From: Elusimicrobiota bacterium
GTDB taxonomy: Bacteria; CAYTYR01; UBA6262; DAOVJB01
Direction: 5' to 3'
NCBI GenBank assembly: GCA_030673425.1
Contig: DAOVJB010000014.1
Coordinates: 1-13,809, forward strand
DNA: 13,809 nt
In this document: in pieces, positions 1 through 5,424 of the stretch
How the letters are laid out: every line of letters starts with the position of its first letter
How positions within the stretch are numbered: the stretch's first letter is position 1
Made by a program: the position numbers and the translations under genes
The notes under the pieces: model-generated
Seen by the model: only the letters and a program-made list of their open reading frames with translations
Database searches by the model: none
What the model was told of the DNA's origin: nothing

Positions 1-122
1 ATCCTTTTTTTCTTCAAGCTAATTAAGGCATAAATACCTATTCCTATGTAAACTATGAAAGCAATAATTGGCCAAATATTACTCCAGTTCATTATTGGAA
101 TATGATACGGGTAATAATCGTA
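1..122 (-). CDS. Interior fragment of an unknown membrane protein, open at both ends
   Basis: The - strand is open from about 122 to the window edge. It reads [15 protein letters not shown], then a hydrophobic stretch rich in I, G, Y and A, then a Lys/Arg cluster (LKKKR), which looks like one transmembrane segment with a basic cytoplasmic end. The ATG at 92-90 has no ribosome binding site, and the coding-like reading continues upstream of it, so this is probably the interior of a gene rather than its start. The frame butts against RNase-like coding sequence on the opposite strand at about 120. No family can be named. It could be a permease or symporter segment, or the open frame could be chance. 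Confidence 0.3.
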
Positions 123-571
123 AGTTAAGGGATGTGGAAAAATCAAAGAGATTAAATAACAGAACAGGCCCTATGATTATAATATCTGCATCAGGAACCT
201 GTGAAAACGGAAGAATTCAGCACCACTTAAAAAACAATATAGAAAACCCGCGCAATACCATCGTGGTCGTAGGATATATGCCCAAAAACACACTTGGCAG
301 AAAGATAATAGAAGGTCATGACATGGTAAATATATTCGGCAGGCCATACCAGCTAAGAGCAGAAGTTGTGGTAGTTGACGCTTTCAGTGCGCACGCAGAT
401 AAAAATGACCTCATTGGATACGTAAAAGAATGCCGGGGTCGTTTGAAGAAAGTGTTTATAGTTCACGGCGACCCTGAGCAATCAGAAGGCCTGAGGAAAA
501 GAATAAAATCACTCAATATCAAAGTCAAGGTCCCAAAAAAGAACGAAATAGCCTATCTTAGAACTTCATAA
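68..571 (+). CDS. Beta-CASP/RMMBL C-terminal part of an MBL-fold RNA hydrolase, 5' truncated
   Basis: This is the C-terminal third of a metallo-beta-lactamase-fold ribonuclease of the beta-CASP type, which processes or degrades RNA with zinc. Seen: a VEKSKRLNN segment, [15 protein letters not shown] (end of the beta-CASP domain), [27 protein letters not shown] (late metal-ligand motif) and [10 protein letters not shown] (RMMBL domain). Full-length relatives are usually 450 residues or more; the catalytic HxHxDH N-terminal part is absent here. The open frame starts at a TTG at 68, right after a stop and without a ribosome binding site. Family-like sequence begins only at about residue 19 (position 122), so the first residues are probably foreign. 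The stop lies 16 bases before gpmA, which suggests cotranscription. As it stands it cannot be catalytic. Family call is firm; intactness is not. Confidence 0.8.
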   Translation: MAKYYSSSLLEYDTGNNRKLRDVEKSKRLNNRTGPMIIISASGTCENGRIQHHLKNNIENPRNTIVVVGYMPKNTLGRKIIEGHDMVNIFGRPYQLRAEVVVVDAFSAHADKNDLIGYVKECRGRLKKVFIVHGDPEQSEGLRKRIKSLNIKVKVPKKNEIAYLRTS

Positions 572-587
572 ACAGGAGGCCAATAAT

Positions 588-1343
588 ATGGAACCTATAA
601 AACTGGTGCTGTTAAGACACGGAGAAAGTACGTGGAATAAAGAGAACAGGTTCACGGGATGGACAGACGTGGGCCTCTCAGAAAAAGGGATAGAGGAAGC
701 ACACAAGGCAGGGAGGGTATTAAAGAAAGAAAACTACACCTTTGATATTGCTTTTAACTCGGTATTAAAAAGGGCAACGAGAACACTCTGGATCGTCCTT
801 GATGAAATGGACCTTATGTGGATACCTGTTCGCCGTTCATGGAGACTGAATGAAAGACACTACGGAGCCCTTCAGGGATTAAACAAATCAGAAACAGCCA
901 AGAAATTCGGGGAAGAACAGGTGCTGATATGGAGAAGAAGCTATGATATCCAGCCGCCTGCCCTGGATAAAACAGACAAACTTTATCCCGGATTTGACCC
1001 GAGGTACAAAGACCTGGACGAAAAAGATATACCTTTAACAGAATGCCTGAAAGACACGGTAGAACGATTTCTTCCATACTGGCATGAGGTTATAACACCT
1101 GTTATAAAATCAGGCAAGAGGGTCCTTATATCCGCTCATGGAAACAGCTTGAGAGCACTGGTAAAATATCTTGATAATATATCGGATGAAGAAATAGTAA
1201 AACTGAACATTCCTACAGGCATATCTCTTGTTTACGAACTTGACAAGGACCTAAAGCCGATAAAACATTATTACCTCGGTGATGAGGAAGAAATCAAAAA
1301 GGCAATGAAAAGTGTTGCCGACCAGGGAAAAGCAAAAAAATAA
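588..1343 (+). CDS. gpmA: 2,3-bisphosphoglycerate-dependent phosphoglycerate mutase
   Basis: Cytoplasmic glycolytic and gluconeogenic enzyme that interconverts 3- and 2-phosphoglycerate through a phosphohistidine. The 251-residue length equals that of E. coli GpmA (250). Seen: LLRHGEST at residues 8-15 with catalytic His11, [13 protein letters not shown] at 22-34, [10 protein letters not shown] with Arg62, [14 protein letters not shown] with Glu89, and [16 protein letters not shown] with His184; all expected catalytic residues are present. AGGAGG at 574-579 lies 8 bases before the ATG, fixing the start. It follows the truncated RNase gene by 16 bases. The C-terminus (VADQGKAKK) matches the usual GpmA tail. 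Identification is close to certain. Confidence 0.97.
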   Translation: MEPIKLVLLRHGESTWNKENRFTGWTDVGLSEKGIEEAHKAGRVLKKENYTFDIAFNSVLKRATRTLWIVLDEMDLMWIPVRRSWRLNERHYGALQGLNKSETAKKFGEEQVLIWRRSYDIQPPALDKTDKLYPGFDPRYKDLDEKDIPLTECLKDTVERFLPYWHEVITPVIKSGKRVLISAHGNSLRALVKYLDNISDEEIVKLNIPTGISLVYELDKDLKPIKHYYLGDEEEIKKAMKSVADQGKAKK

Positions 1344-1350
1344 CGGATAA

Positions 1351-1370
1351 ACCTATCGATTAAAATAGGT
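1351..1370. terminator. Possible weak bidirectional terminator between convergent genes
   Basis: A 6-base inverted repeat, ACCTAT and ATAGGT with an 8-base loop, lies 8 bases after the gpmA stop in the 59-base gap between gpmA and the convergent DUF378 gene. Read on the - strand, a T-rich stretch including TTTTTTT follows about 10 bases later. The stem is short and AT-rich, so this is only a possible terminator. Confidence 0.25.
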
Positions 1371-1402
1371 CTGCCCGCTATTCTTCATTCTTAATCTTAT
1401 TT

Positions 1403-1606
1403 CTATTTTGTAAGTTTATTCAATATCAAAGCAACATAAATCGAAGACACACCGATCAAGCCGTACATTACTACACAAAGAATTGACCTGTCTTTCAAGA
1501 TAGTAGAAACGATGTTAAAATTGAAAATACCAACTAATCCCCAATTCAAAGCACCAATAAGCACGAGAACTATAGCAATCCAGTCTATCAGATTAAGTTT
1601 TCCCAT
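1403..1606 (-). CDS. DUF378 (YuzA-like) small membrane protein
   Basis: Small integral membrane protein of the DUF378 family, whose function is unknown. Seen: LNLIDWIAIVLVLIGALNWG, the family signature (DW, GALNWGLVG) inside the first hydrophobic helix, then FNF and a second helix (VVMYGLIGVSSIYVALIL) ending in a short Lys tail. Two transmembrane segments fit the usual length. A longer frame could begin at a GTG at 1618, but that GTG lies inside the Shine-Dalgarno sequence. The complete AGGAGGTGA at 1615-1623 sits 8 bases before the ATG at 1606, so I place the start there (67 residues). The gene has its own promoter at 1716-1744 and a leader of about 100 bases. Confidence 0.85.
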   Translation of the reverse strand: MGKLNLIDWIAIVLVLIGALNWGLVGIFNFNIVSTILKDRSILCVVMYGLIGVSSIYVALILNKLTK

Positions 1607-1627
1607 GTTTATCTTCACCTCCTCTTA

Positions 1628-1687
1628 AAGATTACTCCATAAAAATCTTCTACATCCGGTATATTTTTATGGTCCAGAACTAATCTT
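1628..1687 (-). promoter_or_regulatory. Nested inverted repeat in the DUF378 leader
   Basis: Read in the - direction, the leader holds AAGATTA (1681-1687) pairing with TAATCTT (1628-1634). Enclosed within it, CCATAAAAAT (1663-1672) pairs with ATTTTTATGG (1637-1646) around a 16-base loop containing CCGG. The hairpin ends about 5 bases before the AGGAGGTGA ribosome binding site. Both stems are perfect (7 and 10 pairs). It could be a translational control hairpin or a protein-binding site. It matches no riboswitch class that I recognise. Confidence 0.45.
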
Positions 1688-1715
1688 CAAATTTTACCAC
1701 ACTCTCCAGATAAAC

Positions 1716-1744
1716 ATATTACGTAATAATTATTTATTTGTCAA
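1716..1744 (-). promoter_or_regulatory. Sigma-70-type promoter of the DUF378 gene
   Basis: Read on the - strand, TTGACA (1739-1744) and TAATAT (1716-1721) are separated by 17 bases in an AT-rich setting. The -35 is perfect and the -10 has five of six consensus bases. Transcription would begin near 1709, giving a leader of about 100 bases before the ATG at 1606. Confidence 0.7.
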
Positions 1745-1793
1745 GGAATTATTTTTCTTAAATTGTTTTTCTCAAATTGCAATTTTATATATT

Positions 1794-2294
1794 TTAATAA
1801 ACTTTTTTCTCTTTGCGTCTTGACCATATCCTGAAAAGCTCAAGATTTTCTTCCCGGAGAAAACCTCCGACCACTTTTACCCCGCTCCTGCCCAGTTGCT
1901 TCATTTCTTCATTCGAAAGGACAAGTTCATTAAATCCGAACCTTCTAGCATCTTTTATCCGCACGCCGTAAACTATCGCAGAAACCCTCCCCCAGTGACA
2001 TGCACTAAAACACATAGGACACGGCTCGCAGGTTGAATAAACAACGCAACCTGATAGATCTATTCTATTTAATTTCCTGCATGCATCCCTTATAGCGCAG
2101 ATCTCGGCATGCGCGGTAATATCCGTATCTTTCCAGACCCTGTTGTGAGTACAACTTATAACCTTTCCTCTTTTAACTATGCATGCACCGAAAGGAGTCT
2201 GGCCTTTTCTGATTCCCTTTTTTGCTTCCTTAATGGCAAGCTTCATAAATTTTTCATCGGTTATTTTAATCTTTCTCATAATATACCTTATCAT
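1794..2294 (-). CDS. Guanine deaminase-like zinc nucleoside/base deaminase
   Basis: Member of the CMP/dCMP-type zinc deaminase family. Its length (166) and C-terminal end in Tyr after a basic run resemble the bacterial guanine deaminase GuaD, which converts guanine to xanthine; a tRNA adenosine deaminase (TadA) is the main alternative. Seen: PFGACIV at 34-40, the active-site HAE (His62, Glu64), and PCPMC with zinc ligands Cys92 and Cys95, followed by FSACHWGRVSAIVYG. The ATG at 2294 overlaps the stop of the upstream FAH-family gene as ATGA, so translation is probably coupled. A second ATG at 2279, preceded by AAGG, is a possible alternative start. Family certain, exact substrate not. Confidence 0.85.
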   Translation of the reverse strand: MIRYIMRKIKITDEKFMKLAIKEAKKGIRKGQTPFGACIVKRGKVISCTHNRVWKDTDITAHAEICAIRDACRKLNRIDLSGCVVYSTCEPCPMCFSACHWGRVSAIVYGVRIKDARRFGFNELVLSNEEMKQLGRSGVKVVGGFLREENLELFRIWSRRKEKKVY

Positions 2295-3049
2295 CCAATA
2301 ACAACACGGTTTCTAAGCCTGCCTATACCTTCAATTTCAACTTCTATCGTATCACCGGGGTTCATCTCGCCTACACCGGGCGGGGTGCCTGTTGAAATAA
2401 TATCCCCGCAGGACAGACTCATAATCCCGGAAATGAACGAGACAACGTAACGAACCGTAAATATAAAGCTGGAGGTAACGGAATCCTGTCTTAGCTTGCC
2501 GTTTAAGTAAGCCTTGATCTTCAGCCTTGAAGGATCCAGGGAAGTTTCAACATAGGGCCCCACTGGACAGAAAGTATCAAATGATTTCGCCCTTGTCCAC
2601 TGGATGTCTTTCTGCTGCAGAATCCTTGCCGTAACATCATTAAGGCAGGTATAACCGAGGATATAATCATCCACTTTATTCTCAGGAATATTTTTACCCT
2701 CTTTCTTTATGACAACAGCAAGCTCCGCTTCATAATCAACTCTCCTTACTGCTTTCGGGTATATAATGTCTTCTTCATGGCCGATTAAAGCGCTCGGGGG
2801 TTTCAGGAAAATAACAGGTTCTTTTGGAAGTTTCATCCCCAGTTCTATCGCATGGTCCTTGTAATTAAGGCCTGTTAGGATTATCTTCGAAGGAGTCGCA
2901 GGGGGAAGGAACTTTATGCTGGTGAGATCAATATGTTTTTTAGTGGGTTTTATATTTTTATAAGGATCATCCTTAATTACCCTCACGGAATTCCTCTTGA
3001 GTATACCCCAGAATACTTCCTTTTTATATGAGAATCTTACTATTTTCAT
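2291..3049 (-). CDS. FAH-family hydrolase/isomerase (fumarylacetoacetate hydrolase fold)
   Basis: Cytoplasmic metal-dependent enzyme of the fumarylacetoacetate hydrolase superfamily, whose members include hydratases, acylpyruvases, oxaloacetate decarboxylases and 2-hydroxyhepta-2,4-diene-1,7-dioate isomerases. Seen (numbering from the ATG at 3049, 252 residues): GLNYKDHA at about 60-67, FLKPPSALIG, the metal ligands in DYEAELAVV (Glu107, Glu109) and NDVTAR (Asp138), and the C-terminal STGTPPGVG loop. An upstream in-frame start at 3100 would add 17 residues but lies almost on the predicted transcription start. AGGGGG, 7 bases before the ATG at 3049, supports the shorter form. The gene is first in an operon with the deaminase (ATGA overlap). 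The substrate cannot be read from the sequence. Confidence 0.88.
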   Translation of the reverse strand: MKIVRFSYKKEVFWGILKRNSVRVIKDDPYKNIKPTKKHIDLTSIKFLPPATPSKIILTGLNYKDHAIELGMKLPKEPVIFLKPPSALIGHEEDIIYPKAVRRVDYEAELAVVIKKEGKNIPENKVDDYILGYTCLNDVTARILQQKDIQWTRAKSFDTFCPVGPYVETSLDPSRLKIKAYLNGKLRQDSVTSSFIFTVRYVVSFISGIMSLSCGDIISTGTPPGVGEMNPGDTIEVEIEGIGRLRNRVVIG

Positions 3050-3109
3050 TCCGATTCCCCCTAAAATAAAAAATCCTTCCGGCGGTATTAATTCCTGCAA
3101 GCAAGAAGG

Positions 3110-3139
3110 ATTATATCAGAATTTTATATATTATGTCAA
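3110..3139 (-). promoter_or_regulatory. Sigma-70-type promoter of the FAH-deaminase operon
   Basis: On the - strand a perfect TTGACA (3134-3139) and a perfect TATAAT (3110-3115) are separated by 18 bases. Initiation near 3103 gives a leader of about 55 bases to the ATG at 3049. An 8-base inverted repeat, AATCCTTC (3105-3112) and GAAGGATT (3072-3079), starts inside the -10 and ends in a T-rich stretch before the ribosome binding site. Because one arm lies at or upstream of the start point, it cannot form a full RNA terminator; it could be an operator. Confidence 0.75.
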
Positions 3140-3170
3140 CAAGAGAGGATTCACATAATATTACAAATTA

Positions 3171-3374
3171 TTATTTCACAACACGTATATTAACCGCACG
3201 CACTCCCTTGGGGGACCGTTCGGTTTCAAATTCCACTCCCTGGCCTTCGTTCAGATCCTCAAACTTAATATCTACAAGACTATTCTGGTGAAAAAATATA
3301 TCTTTCGAATCAGGAACGCTTATAAAACCAAAAGCTCTATCCCGCACCAGCTTTTTTATTTTTCCACTGGGCAT
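3171..3374 (-). CDS. Cold-shock-domain protein, divergent paralogue
   Basis: Small single-stranded nucleic acid binding protein with one cold-shock (OB-fold) domain, 67 residues from the ATG at 3374. Seen: GKIKKLVRDRAFGFISV (RNP1-like, with AFGFI where the canonical paralogue has GYGFI), DIFFHQNSL (RNP2-like), and an EGQGVEFE / KGVRAVNI C-terminal half. The canonical KWFN of the first strand is replaced by KKLV, so surface aromatics differ from CspA. AGGAGG lies 6 bases before the ATG; a TTG 15 bases upstream overlaps that site and is rejected. It stands immediately after a strong terminator that closes the neighbouring csp gene and shows no promoter of its own, so it may depend on read-through. 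Confidence 0.9.
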   Translation of the reverse strand: MPSGKIKKLVRDRAFGFISVPDSKDIFFHQNSLVDIKFEDLNEGQGVEFETERSPKGVRAVNIRVVK

Positions 3375-3395
3375 ATTTCGCCTCCTCAAAAATTA

Positions 3396-3419
3396 AGGCC
3401 CGGCTTTCTGGCCGGGCCT
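3396..3419 (-). terminator. Intrinsic terminator between the two cold-shock genes
   Basis: A perfect 9-base GC-rich stem, AGGCCCGGC (3396-3404) with GCCGGGCCT (3411-3419), encloses a 6-base loop and is followed on the - strand by TTAATTTTT. It lies just after the stop of the upstream csp gene. The U tract runs directly into the GAGGAGG ribosome binding site of the next csp gene, so the element may act as an attenuator for that gene. Confidence 0.85.
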
Positions 3420-3433
3420 GCTTACTTCTCGGA

Positions 3434-3634
3434 TTATATCTTAGTCACATTCTGGGCCTGGTCGCCTTTTTCACCTTTCGTTATCTCAAACTCTACTTCC
3501 TGGCCTTCTTCTAAAGTTCTATAGCCGTCACCCTGAATTGCCGTGTGATGCACGAATACGTCACCGCCATCTTCAAGGGCGATAAATCCGTAACCTTTTT
3601 GGCTGTTGAACCATTTGACTTTTCCTTTTGCCAT
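3434..3634 (-). CDS. Canonical CspA-family cold shock protein
   Basis: RNA/ssDNA-binding protein of 66 residues, the normal CspA length. Such proteins melt mRNA structure and can act as transcription antiterminators. Seen: [19 protein letters not shown] with the RNP1 motif [15 protein letters not shown] as RNP2, and [27 protein letters not shown] upstream of the ATG at 3634 acts as ribosome binding site. The gene has a long leader (about 120 bases), a consensus promoter at 3762-3790 overlapped by a 24-base palindrome, and ends at a strong terminator. The arrangement recalls the long regulated leaders of cold-inducible csp genes, but regulation here is inferred. Confidence 0.95.
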   Translation of the reverse strand: MAKGKVKWFNSQKGYGFIALEDGGDVFVHHTAIQGDGYRTLEEGQEVEFEITKGEKGDQAQNVTKI

Positions 3635-3677
3635 TATTCACTACCCTCCTTCCTATTAAATTATTGTAGTAAATAAT

Positions 3678-3722
3678 GGCAGATACCAAAAATCGCAAGA
3701 CTTGCTCTACTCTGCCTTGCGA
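3678..3722 (-). promoter_or_regulatory. Structured csp leader with alternative stems
   Basis: In the - direction TCGCAAG (3716-3722) can pair with CTTGCGA (3693-3699), followed by TTTTT, a terminator-like arrangement. The loop of that stem carries GGCAGA (3711-3716), which can pair instead with TCTGCC (3678-3683). A third short option is GCAAG with CTTGC (3695-3705). The first two stems share a base and cannot fully coexist, as in switching leaders of cold-shock mRNAs. Confidence 0.4.
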
Positions 3723-3754
3723 CCTAACACCTTCTATTGCCTTATTTACTTCTC

Positions 3755-3778
3755 AACAATTAATATATATTAATTGTT
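3755..3778. repeat. Perfect 24-base palindrome over the csp promoter
   Basis: The half-site AACAATTAATAT is followed directly by its exact reverse complement, 12 plus 12 with no spacer. It covers the -10 and about 11 bases of the spacer of the csp promoter. The position suits an operator for a dimeric repressor. The AT-only centre and the lack of a following T tract argue against a transcription terminator for the upstream operon. Confidence 0.6.
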
Positions 3779-3790
3779 TATTATTGTCAA
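3762..3790 (-). promoter_or_regulatory. Sigma-70-type promoter of the canonical csp gene
   Basis: On the - strand TTGACA (3785-3790) and TATATT (3762-3767) are separated by 17 bases. The -35 is perfect and the -10 has five of six consensus bases. Transcription would start near 3755, at the edge of the palindrome, giving a leader of about 120 bases. Confidence 0.7.
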
Positions 3791-3811
3791 GAAAAAAATC
3801 ATTAAACTAAA

Positions 3812-4780
3812 TTAAATAGCTTCTATAGTCGAAGGCGGTTTCTTTGTTATGTTATACGTAACACTTACCACACCTTCTACTTCCTGTGTTATTCTATCAG
3901 CAAGTGTTGCTAAGATATCATGGGATAATTTTGTCGGTGTTCCTGTTTTTGCATCAGTACTGTCCCAACACCTTACTTCCACCTGAAAACCAAAATCTCT
4001 TTTTCCGTCCCTTACACCCGTAACTTTATCCTCGTGTAAAATCGCAAGGTACTGAAATGCCTGCGTGCTTTTTAATTCTTGCTCAACAATACTCGTAGCT
4101 TTCCTTATGAGCTCTATCCTTTGAGGTGTAACCTCCCCTATTACCCTTGCCGACAATGCAGGTCCAGGGAAAGGAGGTCTGTTAAATATTTCCTCAGGCA
4201 GTGAAAGTGCTTGTGCCACTTTTCTTACCGCGGGTTTTCTTAACTGAACAAGCGGTTCTATTACTTTATAACCATACGCTTGCTGTGTATCTATCCCGAT
4301 TTGTTGGAGTATATTATGCTGTCTTTTAACCCCTGCCACGGTTTCCTCTATATCGGTATAATTCGTGCCTTGTAGAAGATACCTGGCACCACTCTGCTTC
4401 ACAAGCCTTGTGAAGACGTCCTTGTAAAAGGCATTTGTGATTGCCTCTCTTTTTTCCTCGGGGTCAGTTATACCCTTTAACGCATTAAAAAACTCCTCTT
4501 TTGCATCAATAAGCTCCACATTAACACCCATATCTTTGAAAAGCTTTACAACCCACTCGGGTTCATCCTGCCTCATTATCCCGTTATCTATGAAGTATGT
4601 CTTAAGGTTTTTGCCTAACGCCTTATGTCCCAACATGGTAACAGCCGATGAATCAACACCCCCGGATAACGCGTTAACAGCTAAACCGTTACCCACAATA
4701 GATGAAATCTCTTTTACCTTTTCTTCTATAAACTTATCAACAATTAAATTTTTTACTTCCACTTCTTTAATATCCAGCAT
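3812..4780 (-). CDS. GMP-synthase-like PP-loop ATPase (stand-alone, divergent)
   Basis: PP-loop ATP pyrophosphatase with the GMP synthase C-terminal architecture but no glutamine amidotransferase domain (322 residues from the ATG at 4780). Seen: NALSGGVDSSAV (PP-loop at about 39-45), QGTNYTDIEETVAG, RPPFPGPALSARVIGEVT near 201-217 and a C-terminal KPPSTIEAI. True GuaA has KSHHNVGG, RAVET.DFMTA and a terminal TIEWE; here the matching places read VKRQHNILQQ, RCWDSTDAKTGTP and TIEAI. It resembles proteins often annotated as ExsB-family or ATP-binding GMPS-like, so it may adenylate a substrate other than XMP. GGAGG lies only 4 bases before the ATG; a TTG at 4801 is a weaker alternative. Last gene of a co-directional set with the V4R protein. 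Confidence 0.8.
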   Translation of the reverse strand: MLDIKEVEVKNLIVDKFIEEKVKEISSIVGNGLAVNALSGGVDSSAVTMLGHKALGKNLKTYFIDNGIMRQDEPEWVVKLFKDMGVNVELIDAKEEFFNALKGITDPEEKREAITNAFYKDVFTRLVKQSGARYLLQGTNYTDIEETVAGVKRQHNILQQIGIDTQQAYGYKVIEPLVQLRKPAVRKVAQALSLPEEIFNRPPFPGPALSARVIGEVTPQRIELIRKATSIVEQELKSTQAFQYLAILHEDKVTGVRDGKRDFGFQVEVRCWDSTDAKTGTPTKLSHDILATLADRITQEVEGVVSVTYNITKKPPSTIEAI

Positions 4781-4814
4781 ATCACCTCCGATTACTGTCA
4801 AAATATGTTAATTA

Positions 4815-5153
4815 TCACTGTTTTTTTATAAGGACAAGGTTTAACGTGGTATGAATATGATCCTGCCATGGCCAAAACATCGCAAGCACGGTGGCGTCAT
4901 CAAAATCTTTTTTGAACAACGTCTGGTCGGTAAAAATCCCGCCGTGATCTTTTGTCAGGTTGTTGTCTTCTCGCGTAGGTTTTACGCCCTTTGGTTTTAT
5001 CGCGGGTCCCAGGATATCACTTAATAATTTGTTCCATTGTTCTGTCTCCCGGGCGAAAAAAACGAGTTCGTAGGAATCCTCGCCGGCACTTCGTACTTCA
5101 ACAATACCCAAACTACCACACTTTTCGATTATCTCTTTCAATGTCATATTCAT
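4815..5153 (-). CDS. Small conserved-looking protein of unknown function
   Basis: A 112-residue soluble protein (110 if the ATG at 5147 is used; AGGGG lies 9 bases before that one and only 3 before the ATG at 5153). I do not recognise a family. The N-terminal half is mixed and charged (EIIEKCGSLGIVEVR, VFFARETEQWNKLL). The C-terminal half has a distinctive pattern, GPAIKPKGVKPTRED, then GGIFTDQTLF, then VLAMFWPWQDHIHTTLNLVL, with a Trp-Pro-Trp and two His that could form a binding pocket. No signal peptide or membrane helix is seen. It lies 34 bases upstream of the PP-loop ATPase and 16 bases after the 77-residue gene, so it is almost certainly cotranscribed with both. Confidence 0.7.
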   Translation of the reverse strand: MNMTLKEIIEKCGSLGIVEVRSAGEDSYELVFFARETEQWNKLLSDILGPAIKPKGVKPTREDNNLTKDHGGIFTDQTLFKKDFDDATVLAMFWPWQDHIHTTLNLVLIKKQ

Positions 5154-5169
5154 ATACCCCTAAATATAT

Positions 5170-5403
5170 TTATTTCTCAAAGGATATAACTTTCTCATAC
5201 AAAGTATCAGAATCCTCTTTACTCAAAAGAAGCCCTGCTGAAATCCTTATCCACCGGGCCAGTTCTTCTTTATCATTATAATTTACTGTATCAGGGCTCT
5301 TGGATAAATGCACTTCTATTTGTCTGTCCAGGAATCGCTTGGTATTATCACCCAGGAAAAAATGACATGCTTGATAAACTTTATTATAAAAATCTGAAGG
5401 CAC
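5170..5403 (-). CDS. Small helical protein of unknown function
   Basis: A 77-residue protein starting at GTG 5403, with AAGGAG 5 bases upstream. It appears wholly alpha-helical and soluble: an aromatic N-terminal helix (FYNKVYQACHFFLG), RFLDRQIEVHLSKSPD, ELARWIRISAGLLLS, then an acidic helix. The order HL.K.P, ELA.WI and SA.LLL looks like a conserved small domain, but I cannot name the family. It lies 21 bases after the V4R-domain gene and 16 before the 112-residue gene. Its placement suggests an accessory or partner of the V4R protein; that is inference. Confidence 0.7.
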   Translation of the reverse strand: MPSDFYNKVYQACHFFLGDNTKRFLDRQIEVHLSKSPDTVNYNDKEELARWIRISAGLLLSKEDSDTLYEKVISFEK

Positions 5404-5424
5404 TTTTACTCCTTAATAGCCAAA

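Noticed and set aside
814-1077. Open - strand frame of 87 codons inside gpmA
   Set aside because: The + strand is an unambiguous gpmA with all catalytic residues; the antisense frame has no support.
2109-2450. Open + strand frame of 113 codons
   Set aside because: It lies antisense across the deaminase and FAH genes, has no ribosome binding site and shows no family-like sequence.
3072-3112. Hairpin plus T run before the FAH gene as a transcription attenuator or riboswitch
   Set aside because: One arm overlaps the predicted -10, so it would not be transcribed from that promoter; no riboswitch consensus is recognisable.
3755-3778. The 24-base palindrome as a terminator of the upstream V4R-ATPase unit
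   Set aside because: It is AT-only apart from one pair and has no following T tract; it fits an operator better.
4796-4801. TTGACA just upstream of the GMP-synthase-like gene as a -35 element
   Set aside because: A -10 at proper spacing would fall inside the coding sequence past the ribosome binding site; the gene is better explained as part of the upstream transcription unit.
4437-4811. Open + strand frame of 124 codons
   Set aside because: Antisense to the PP-loop motif region of the GMP-synthase-like gene; low-complexity Ser/Thr/Ile composition and no ribosome binding site.
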